This document shows, one piece after another, positions 49,181 through 58,422 of a DNA stretch of 64,000 nt (position 1 is its first letter; each line of letters opens with the position of its first letter). The notes beneath the pieces were generated by a model that worked only from the letters and a program-made list of their open reading frames with translations, made no database searches and was not told the DNA's origin. The stretch is from positions 73,138,643-73,202,642 of the forward strand of contig CM049307.1 in NCBI GenBank assembly GCA_026874595.1, written 5' to 3'. The translations under genes and the position numbers were made by a program. This DNA comes from Sipunculus nudus (lineage: Eukaryota; Annelida; Sipuncula; Golfingiida; Sipunculidae).

Positions 49181-49585
49181 CTCTGTCTACGGTTCACCAC
49201 TTTCTTGAAGGTCATTGCAGGACTTGGTAGGACGTGGCCTTGCCCGTAGGACACCGTGAACGAACGTGGTTGTTCGTGAAGGGTCCACGTTATATTTGAA
49301 ATGTTCATAGAGAACGGAATATAACGTGGTCCCTGGTACAGAAATGTCCACCGTTTGGATGGTACCGATTTCATGTGTCAAACCAGGGGAGCTTGGCCAC
49401 AGCAAACCTTCTTGTGATCCCTGAACCTGGCCGATTTCTGTGGGATACCGTGGAACAACGTACCGCAATATGGTTAGCTATACGCTGCCGTAGGTCCACG
49501 CAGAGAAGAATGGTCCTATCTATGTTCTACGGCAAGCCATGTTTGCCGTGGAAGAACGTGGTCATAACCAAGACATTACGACAGC
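49181..49585. other. Higher-GC block with inverted repeats and overlapping frames
   Basis: This block is less AT-rich than its neighbours, with many CCACGT/ACGTGG words. It holds an imperfect hairpin (GGTCCACGTTATATT 49282-49296 against AATATAACGTGGTCC 49318-49332). Frames on both strands (minus 49187-49468, plus 49375-49701) overlap and have no recognisable domain. It could be a decayed transposon or exon; I cannot decide which. Confidence 0.4.
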
Positions 49586-49866
49586 ACATATGCCTGAAAA
49601 TTCGCTCATATGATATTATAACTGTGTGTTTACAAGTATCCGTCTCAGGGGCGTCGGGGGAATACCAGCCCCCCCCCCCCCCACACACACACACTTTTTA
49701 GCAAAGGGGGATGGGGTATAATCATTCATATAATATATTTATATATTGGAAATGAAATATATTAATAATTAGAAAGACTTTGGTTCCCTATCTTAGTTTT
49801 CTATGAAATCTTATATAATATATATAAACCAAGATGTTTTACAAATGACATATAATGTAACCATAA

Positions 49867-50176
49867 GGCCAAAAAAATAAAAGGGTATGGTTCTCAGGCA
49901 CTTTTTTTCAGAAATCAATGCGGGCGGGCGGTATTTTATTTTTGACCTTTTTTTGTATGTTTCGATAAAAATTCATATGATCAGGGAAAAGCATGTAAAT
50001 GACAGGTTTCTTCTTGCTTAACAGGTAAAAGCACTACATAACAAAGGAAATCGTATCGAAATTGTGTTATTTTACCATTTTGAATGATGAAATCAAAATA
50101 AAAATGTTTTATGCGGGGGGTTAAAATTGACGTGGGCGGCGCCTGAGAACCATACCTTTAATTTTTTTTTTTGGCC
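49867..50176. mobile_element. Harbinger/Tourist-like MITE with TAA target duplication
   Basis: A 310-bp element with terminal inverted repeats of about 37 bp. The left end is GGCCAAAAAAATAAAAGG then GTATGGTTCTCAGGCAC. The right end is its near-perfect complement, through CCTGAGAACCATACC to TTGGCC. TAA occurs immediately outside both ends (49864-49866 and 50177-50179), which fits the TWA target duplication of PIF/Harbinger elements. The interior is A/T-rich with GCGGGCGGGCGG and GTGGGCGGCGCC just inside the ends, and it has no transposase. Confidence 0.85.
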
Positions 50177-50515
50177 TAATACCTATTTTTTTTTAAATCT
50201 CAGGAGTGACTTTCACATATAGGATCTCAGCTCAACAATTCAAGATAAAATTACATCATTCCAGCATCTTTTTTTTTGGGGGGGCGCTTTATCAACTATA
50301 GAACTCTATTTCTCTCTGTTAACGCATACATGCACACATTAAAAAATACAGCTTTATAAATTAGTGAAAGGAAAAGGTCGTTAAGATATATAAGGAAGCG
50401 AATAGGGCCGAGTACAATACCTTTGAACATCCATTCTATTTATTACATGTCCTACAACAACTCCTAATTGGCCATATTAATCAAAGTAAAGAGTGATTCA
50501 TTGTAGATCTGTCGC

Positions 50516-51200
50516 ATGCTGTTGACACGATTTCATTATACATTTCATCTCATTTCATTTTATTTTCCTTTCACCTTACAAATAATAGTAATTGTAATTT
50601 GTTATGTTGCCTTCCAGCTTTTCTTATTGATCACCTCCAGCGTTAACAGCACATATAGATTCTACATGATCATATTACACCAATACTCTTCTCTCTCCAC
50701 TGGTTGCCAGTACGGCAAGGTATAAAATATAAGATACTTGTTCTTAATTGTGCTGAAAGCCATGACCAACATGACTCCAATATATCTACATTAACTTCTC
50801 AGTCACCGTGGTTCAAATTACCAAAATTTACTACATGTGCTTTTTACAAAATTGTGATTGATAAAAAACGGGACATTCAGCTTTGCTGGTCCTAGACATG
50901 GAAGCGTCTAATCAACACATTAGGAATCTGTTCTAATTTACAAGGAATTAACCTACTCAAACATTTGCTGAGTTCTATTTTCATAGTAATTGAAACTATA
51001 TGGAACCTGGCCTTTTTTTAAACCATTTTAGGTTCTTACTCAGGATCTATTGATTTGTCTTATGTACTTTAATGCTTATTTTTAGTTGCCATTGTTTCAT
51101 CCTTCTCTATGTATCAGCGTTTGAGAGCATGCATAGAATGGATTTTACGCTTTATAGAATAAATTATTATTACTGTTATTATTATTATTATCTTGCCCTT
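50516..51200 (+). pseudogene. 5'-truncated non-LTR retrotransposon (CR1/L2-like) remnant
   Basis: Translation from 50662 gives LHDHITPILFSLHWLPVRQG followed by IKYKILVLN. This is the conserved segment after the reverse-transcriptase domain in CR1/L2/Jockey-type LINEs. An ISTLTS-like stretch follows at the expected distance. Upstream, the match shifts frame near 50655, so the copy is broken. The 3' end at about 51130-51195 reads CGCTTTATAGAATAAATTAT followed by ATT repeats, a classic LINE tail. Everything before the C-terminal part of the enzyme is missing. Confidence 0.75.
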
Positions 51201-52678
51201 TTCCAAACAGATGGCACCAATCCAGATATAATAGAATGTTAATAAACTAGGTGCTACTCTGGGCCAAACTCTTCTTTTTTATTGAGGTGCCCACTATAAA
51301 TGAAGGCAATGGCTGACTGATAATGTGCTGTCATGGAAGAAAAGCAGGTGTCAAACCTGACCTTTATATATGGGTGTCCACATTATAGAGATGCCCACCG
51401 TATGTGTCAGAAGATACTTCAATAACTTTGTTGCGAATATTATATCGAAATCTCCGTCGAATATCCGTCTCAACCACAAACATTAACAAAGTAGATATTT
51501 TGAACAATAGATTATTTAACATTTCAAATTGATATACTGAAATATTGTTTAATTTCAAGTCAAGTTTTGCATTCGGTCAAGGTCTTTGATGACGTGCAAG
51601 GAGAATACGTAAAGTTTGGGGCAAATTTGGTGAATATCCCAGGATTGTTATTAAAAAAAAAACTAAATATTGATTAATAATTTAATTACTAAATTAAAAT
51701 TTTAAACAAAAGAAACATGGATTAATGTTATAACAAGCCAATTTTGTGTAATTATATGACTTTTTCAACGAAAAGTGTCTAGAATTTACATGTAATCTTA
51801 AAATGTAAAAGTTTATAAATACCCCAAAATAGGAAAGCAAATGACACTCCGATATGGCACATATAAAGCAGAGTATAACTTTAGAATTGTCAAATGTATT
51901 AACATAGATGATTAAACCGTGGGTTTTTTTTTTTTAGATACCAAACAGTTTTTTTCAAGCAATCAACTGTGAAATCGAATGCTACCCTCAACCTGGACGT
52001 ACGGGAATTATGCCAATGTCGATGCTAAAACGGAATAGTATTGAACGAGGACATGTGATAACCTTCGTCTTCGAGTAGGTAGGTATACGGCCGGCATTAC
52101 AAGCAAAATAAATAATGCCGTTAACACTACCATATCAGCTATGCAGATAAATATATGACGTTGAACTGTGTCCACTGGGACTCAAAGCGCAATATTGCAA
52201 GGCTAGGATGATTTTATTACTGTCATCGGATCTCTTTTGATCAGGTTTTCAAACGGGGGACAAAGTATATGTTAATGGGCAAAACTCCTAATGGTCTTTA
52301 TATCAGTGCCATGACTGCGCGTTGAAAGGCCCCGATACTTGATATTACGGAGGCAGAGTGCACCACGTAATCGACCGAGTGTAGTTTCTTTAAAGGTCCG
52401 CATTCAAATAGCTCTTAAGGTACAAAATTACCTAATTATCCAGATCTATCTAACTCGTCTCAATGAATCGTGCTCAAAAGAAGTATAAACAGCTCAAAAG
52501 AGATGAAATTTCACTTCTGTCTGAAAAAGGAGGATGGGTTAGGATTTTATCAGCTCATAAAGAGTGGATTTTCACGAGTGTGTGTGTGAAAGAGAGAGTT
52601 CCTTTTTTATGGCCTTTTTCATGTTTATTTAAGGGATATTCCCAGGGTTAAAAAAAAACTTTACACGACAGAACGATA
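51201..52678. other. Non-coding stretch
   Basis: AT-rich with short motif-free frames (for example 51364-51558 minus and 52463-52651 plus). No gene was identified. Confidence 0.5.
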
Positions 52679-53065
52679 TACAGTAAAAGCACGCCTAATG
52701 ACCATGTCGGAATAGCGACCACCTGGAAATTACGAACACTTTCAAGGTCCCGATTTTTTTCGATCCATATATTATTTATTTAAACCTCGGAACAGTGGGC
52801 ATCTCGTATTTTGACCACTGATTTTTTATTTTCTCAATGTTATAATATTAATAAATAACATTATACAAATCGTATGGTGTTAATTTCCTGTCTTACTTTG
52901 CAGATTTAGGTGGAAAACAAAAAAGGTAATTCCTTAAGATTACAACGTACGGCCGGGCGATCTGTTGTAAGACCATCGATAGTCAAACCTCACTTAGGCG
53001 ACTACCTTGGAAATGCGACCACTTTATCGTGGTACCGTTGGTGGTCGTGAGTCCGAGATTACACT
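52679..53065. repeat. Two related transposon-end-like sequences (pogo/Tigger-like, uncertain)
   Basis: Similar segments at 52679-52760 and 52980-53045 run in the same direction. They share a CGACCACCT-like word, GGAAATTACGA/GGAAATGCGA and CACTTT. A T/A-rich spacer separates them. The style recalls the inverted ends of pogo-type DNA transposons, but no inverted partner was found. Confidence 0.3.
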
Positions 53066-53164
53066 GAAGTACACGAACATGAATTTTCTAGGTTACGGCC
53101 TTGGGATGGCACTATGGGCTCGATTCTATGATAGCATATCAATATAACTTGCTCACAATAAAGG

Positions 53165-53490
53165 TAAAAAATGCAGAAAAAAATAGAAAAATACAGATGA
53201 GACCACCAGTTTTCGGGAACTGACAAAACTAGACATGGTCAATATTCAAGGCAATCAATGGATTATTTATCGAGAATTTGGAGGTTTTGTATCATAATTT
53301 TAATTATTCGGGGGGGGGGTACTTACAAACCCCATAGTTCCCAGTGACCTATTTTCAGGTTTCCAAGGAGATTTTTTATTGATCTTCCAGGATGCTGAAT
53401 AAGAAGTTTCTAGGTCCAGGTTACAATTCGTGCCTTGGTAAGGACGGACAGACGGCACGATGGACAAAGCGCCACTCCTATGCGTCAGTT
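53165..53490 (-). mobile_element. HLE-A fragment, 5'-truncated
   Basis: It matches the repeat unit in 57577-58080: ACAGATGAGACCACCAG, TTTATCGAGAATTTGGAG, CAGGTTTCCAAGGAGATTTT, and GTCCAGGTTACAATTCGTGCC followed by GACGGACAGACGG. The terminal hairpin expected beyond 53490 is missing. A 26-base C run begins at 53497, directly at the break. Confidence 0.65.
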
Positions 53491-53496
53491 GACTAA

Positions 53497-53522
53497 CCCC
53501 CCCCCCCCCCCCCCCCCCCCCC
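53497..53522. repeat. Poly-C tract
   Basis: 26 consecutive C residues on the plus strand. A similar G run is at 54030-54051. Both are prone to length error in sequencing. Confidence 0.9.
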
Positions 53523-53796
53523 GATCCTCCTCTGCTTTAGACTTAACGAATAACCTTGACCTTTAAAAAAATCACAACTCAGCTTTCCAATAAAATAATA
53601 AAAATGCAGTTTGATTAAGATAATGCTATCTTAGATTATTTCAAATCAATCACTTCCAATCTATCCAATCACAAATAAAAAAAATCTGATTCAAACAGCA
53701 TATATAATATGCAAAAGATGCAATTTGTACCGCTTTATTTACAACATACTAGCATGACCGGTGGCTTAGGCCTATACAATGCAGATATATTTCATT

Positions 53797-53831
53797 CAGA
53801 TTGTATAGAATAGAATGTTCTATACAATCTG
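53797..53831. repeat. Perfect 14-bp hairpin
   Basis: Arms CAGATTGTATAGAA and TTCTATACAATCTG enclose the 7-base loop TAGAATG. No neighbouring gene or T run suggests a terminator role. Confidence 0.8.
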
Positions 53832-54798
53832 TATTTGAACTTCAAACAATTAATGACTGACTGCTCCCAATTATTATGCAAAACGTTAATAAAAAATACT
53901 GAAATGTAAGATTTTATCAATTGTGCCAACACATTGCATAAATGTGTTTTCTTCTGTTTTCAGGTTCTTTCCAAAAGAAGAGAATATACATGTATGTTCA
54001 CATTGAAATATATACGGAGGTATTTTTTTGGGGGGGGGGGGGGGGGGGGGGAGACATGATGGAGCAGATGGCATTTGGAAACCGACAAAGGGTTTCTTAG
54101 TCTCGGGGTTTCTGCTTCCGGTCTCGGACGCTTTGGTTTCGTTCTCACCGTCGGTCTGTGATACTATGGACTCGTCTTCATCTGGGATTGGCGGTTCTCG
54201 ACTAGTCGACAAAATTCGCCACTGTTTATTTTTGCTAATTCGATCAATCTTCCAGAACTTGCGTTTCAAATGATGCCAAAACTTATCTTTTCATCGTTGT
54301 TCTTTTCATGTCATCCCTACTATAAATACAAGGAGATCGTTTGAATGAGGAGGGCCGCATCATAAGCTATATCGTTTTGTTGTATAGTGCTCGGTTCCGT
54401 ACTGTTATCTGCAGCTACATAATCATCCTGTATGCTTTATTTGATCAAATACTGGTTCCGGCAAAGCAGCTGCGGAAAATAAACAATAGCCCGCACTGAT
54501 AAAAACTGTTACAAAAGAATAACTATTCCCCAGTCCCTCTTTGATCTTTTATTACATTAACCAGTGTGATAACAACAGTGACACAAAAAGACACGGTGTA
54601 GTGAATACATTGTCCCTGTTTGTCTATGTAGTATCACAAAACATTTTCTATATGTAAAATGTGGCATTCTAAGAGTGGGCAAGTAATCCTTTTTGACTCA
54701 GTATATTAGAAACTTGACAACAACATGCATCCGGACACCGGATGCTTACTTACATTAACTGCATAAATTAAAAATAAATAAATGAATAAAAAATAACA

Positions 54799-54960
54799 GG
54801 CTTCTGTGGTCTAGAGGTACCGCACATGACTGAAAGGTTTGTCAGTTCAAATATCAGACCAGAAGGGATGAGACGGTCACCCACTGAAACCTTTGGCCAA
54901 GGATTATCACCACTAAGGCATATCAATAACAGGAATTGGTGTCTTTAATAACTTTGGAAA
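54799..54960 (+). mobile_element. tRNA-derived SINE
   Basis: It has a good box A TGGTCTAGAGGTA (54807-54819) and box B CAGTTCAAATATC (54843-54855) at tRNA-like spacing. The body continues to about 54957 and an A-rich stretch follows. The 3' half differs from that of the SINEs at 39.6 and 57.3 kb. Confidence 0.65.
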
Positions 54961-55107
54961 AAAAAAATATAATATATATGGTTATTGGTTTCAGGAATTT
55001 GTTAAAGCAATATGGATGGTTTGATATAATACCATGAAAGAATGGTTGATATCAGACTGATTTCAAGCCAAAGATAGTGTAATGTTGACTTTGTTGAGTA
55101 CTGTTGA

Positions 55108-55285
55108 GCGTGGTGGTGATATAGTTACGGCTCTTGACTGGTGGCCCAAAGGTTGAGGTTTCTATTCCAGTTCAGGCCGTTCTCCACGCTTAGACCCCTG
55201 ACCAAGATCTTAATGCCTTCTCATCACCCAGGAATAAATTGGAACTGAATGGGGACAGCCGCAAAACGTAGAATAAAAAACCTTG
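55108..55285 (+). mobile_element. Probable tRNA-derived SINE, decayed
   Basis: Box A-like TGGTGATATAGTTA and box B-like GAGGTTTCTATTCC, about 40 bases apart, are followed by CCTGACCAAGATCTTAATGCC and an A-rich end (CGTAGAATAAAAAACC). Both boxes deviate from consensus. Confidence 0.4.
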
Positions 55286-55674
55286 TGTAGAAAACATTTT
55301 TTGCTTAGTTACACGTGCTCTACGAAAGCTACAAGGATGAAAGGGTCGAGATCCCGGAAGGCCAAGACTGTGAAGTTGGATGAAACTAACATTGTCGGTG
55401 ACAACAGACTCTAAGAAAGATATCTCTATTTGGTTTTAACATGGTGCCTGTGATTTTAATGTAATATTGATTTATGATGCAGTCAGAAAAAAACACCTAT
55501 ATGTGTTTACGTCTGTTTTTTTTAAATATACTACAATACGGCAGAAAAAAAGTAATCGAAAAGGTCTTCATAAACATGCTGAAACAGCCACTCCCAACTG
55601 TCAATACGTCTTATCAACATAAGCATGATATTTCTCTTCCTGTCGCAGCAAATCCATAAATATGCGTGTGTGTA

Positions 55675-55711
<37 letters not shown>

Positions 55712-56693
55712 ATGTTGTGCAGATTGTGTTTGAAGCAGCCAGTGATCTGTCTACACGTTGGTATACAAAAGCATATTATAATTCGATGTAAAAAGTGGCC
55801 TGTATAGGGGGCTGCGGGCTACATATGGACTAGCTTAAAACGGAATTGAGAATAAATCGGGCTATTTCAGCATAGTTGAAAATGTTGGTCTGCGCTGAGG
55901 TTCAGAGCGTTTGAGTATTGACACTCGATCAGTTACCTGGGAACTGGCAAGCCTGTCATGGTGCTTTTGAAGAGGTTTACTTTTGTCCATTTCCACAAAG
56001 ATCAATCCAGCAGCTGTAAACACATATCCCCTGTACCGCTCTGTGGCTGAACGTACAATTCAATTCACCTTCAAGGACTCCCCGTGAAAGTTCGCCAAAG
56101 ACTGACCCCTCAAAGTGCGTCTAGGTTACGAGGCATCAATCATAGACGGCCGGGGAACGGGGAGGGGACTTATAGAAGCTGTAGCCATATAATATCCGGT
56201 TCCCAGCATTAAACGTTGGATATTTTGGACCCAAAAAGTATATTTAAACAAATGAAATTATGCTTTTTTTACCAAAATTAAGTAATCAATCAAGTATTTA
56301 TAAAATATAATTATGTCTACATTACCATCTAAATTTGTCTTGAATTTCAAAACCTGTGTACACACAGTGACCTTGACGTAATTACTAAAATGAGTTTAGG
56401 GGTCACATTGGACCCGATATGCTACCGAGTTTGGGTTAATTTGCTGTCACGTTTTCGCCTAAAATTATGCCTACCAGAGAAAAACTCAACGTGGATCATT
56501 TTTATCTATATATAAAGTCAATTTTAAGTTTTCTGCAATAACTCGTTGGCACAATCTCAAAACTTGACTTCTGTGCATTGAAATGTCCCCTTATCTGATA
56601 ATTTTAGGTTATTTAACTAAATCGAAATTTAAAGTGTCACAAACTGTGTGTCTCTATGCATTCAGGCTTACAAATTTCACAACATTTACAAAA
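55286..56693. other. Non-coding stretch with (GT)n(GA)n
   Basis: No gene recognised. A compound TG/GA microsatellite is at about 55664-55711. Confidence 0.5.
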
Positions 56694-58132
56694 CAAGTGA
56701 CCCATGGGCCATGACGCTCAGCTGACTATATAAACATTCTCAAAAGGAATTTTATCATCTGATTGCCAAATTTTGTATTTTGTATTTTTAAATTCAACTG
56801 AAGCTTAGCTCTGAGGATATGGGTAACAGAGACCTAATTTCAGGATTCCTAGGAGATTGTTCATTTACCTCCATGGATGTCAAGATAGAAGATTCAAGGT
56901 CCAATGGTTACGATTTGTGCCCTGTTAACAGACAACCACATCTTTGAAGGTATTAAAAATATGATAAAAAATGCGTAAAATTAAAAAAAAAATGCAGGTG
57001 GCACCACCATTCTGCAGAAACTGATGAAACATTCCATGACCAATATCTATGCAAAGAATCATGGTGATCAATGCATTAGTTATTCAGATATACTGGAGCA
57101 TTTGTATCAAATTTTTAGTTATTCTGTGGGAGGTTTTTTTTTTTTTGGTGGAGGTAACCGCCTCCATTTTTTAATGCTGACTTAACTAATTCTTAACTAA
57201 GTATGTAAATCTGCAGAGTTTCCATTTCGGTTTGGGACTACTTGACAGGGCGGTAGCACTCGCTTCCTATCATTTTTTTATATCCTGGTGTCAACCAGGC
57301 CCGGTGTCTACCGCACCTGCGGGTCCTGATGTGTAATCATCCCCATTGCTGGGTCATAACACCCCAAAGACGCACTCGTATGTGAGTGATACACGGCTGT
57401 AGGGCACAGCCTTCCTATTAAGCCTACAGAGCGCTCACCCTGGGTGGGGGCCGACCGTGAAAAACCACACCGCCTCGGCTGAGATTCGTACCCACGATCT
57501 CCCGGCTTTGAGTCCTGCACTGTACCTCTGAGCCACAGGAGCCGGTCCTGTGGGTGGTACTTCTGTGCCATATAGCTCGGAGGAAATGGGTAACAGAAAC
57601 CTTATATAAGTTTTCTAAGAAGACATTTCATGGGCCTCCCTGCATATTAAGAAAGAAAATTATAGGTCCAGTCGTTAGGATTTGTGTCCTGTTAACAGAT
57701 GACTGCATCTTAAGATATCTCAAAAATAGAGAAAAAATGGGTAAAAATCGAAAAAATACAAGTGGCGCCACCAGGCTGCAGAAACTGATGAAACACTTCA
57801 TGATCAGTATCCATGCAAAGAATCATGAAGATCAATGCATTAGTTGTTCAGATACTTGAGCTTTTGTATCAAATTTTCCATTATTCTGGAGGGGGTGGGG
57901 GGGGGGGGGGGTTCTTCGGAGCCTCATAGCCCGAAGAATATGGGTAACAGAGACCTAATTTTAGGTTTCCAAGGAGATTTTTCATGGACCTCCCTGGGTG
58001 TCAAGTTAGAAGATTCCAGGTCCAGTGGTTACGATTTGTGCCTGGTTAACGGACAGGCGGACAGACAAACGGACGACGGACAGAGTGCAGCATGATCGCT
58101 ATAGCTCAGATGAATTTCAGTCAGCTGAGCTA
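56694..58132 (-). mobile_element. HLE-A: complete copy interrupted by a SINE
   Basis: On the minus strand the 5' hairpin is at 58102-58132 (TAGCTCAGCTGA against TCATCTGAGCTA), followed by CGGACGACGGACAGAG-type repeats. The 3' end has the arm TCAGCTGAGC (56716-56725), a TGGCCCATGGGTCA hairpin (56698-56711), CTTG and TTT. The core has three similar units (about 56800-57160, 57577-57905 and 57925-58080) with GGGTAACAGAGACCTAAT, GGTTACGATTTGTGCC and ATACAAGTGGCGCCACCAG. The SINE at 57265-57545 lies between the first two. No protein is encoded. Confidence 0.8.
57265..57545 (-). mobile_element. tRNA-derived SINE inside HLE-A
   Basis: Minus-strand box A TGGCTCAGAGGTA (57523-57535) and box B GGGTACGAATCTC (57481-57493) are 29 bases apart and close to the RNA polymerase III consensus. 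The body includes CGGCCCCCACCCAGGGTGAG and the 3' domain GTGCGGTAGACACCGGGCC shared with the SINE at 39.6 kb. It ends in an A-rich tail (GATATAAAAAAATGA). The tRNA-like part is not a full tRNA gene. The target duplication is not clear. Confidence 0.8.
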
Positions 58133-58355
58133 AAAAAACTTATTAGGTGAATAAAACACTGCATGGGGAGGGTGTACGTACTGAGTAAATCCCACTAGAA
58201 TCGAAATAAAAATATGAGATTGACAAATATATTATAAAATACAAATTAAATATAAAACAAAAATCTCAATCAATTGCTATATTGCGAACTAGTGATGTGG
58301 TTGAAAAAAAAATACATTCAGATCGGCGCTTAAAGCGGACACAAAGCCTTCAGAT

Positions 58356-58422
<67 letters not shown>

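Noticed and set aside
53886-54269. 127-codon minus-strand frame with a proline run
   Set aside because: The proline run is the translated poly-C/G tract. The remaining sequence has no known domain, and the frame depends on the exact tract length.
57481-57545. Minus-strand tRNA gene
   Set aside because: A and B boxes are good, but the sequence does not close into a full cloverleaf and continues into a SINE body and A-rich tail.
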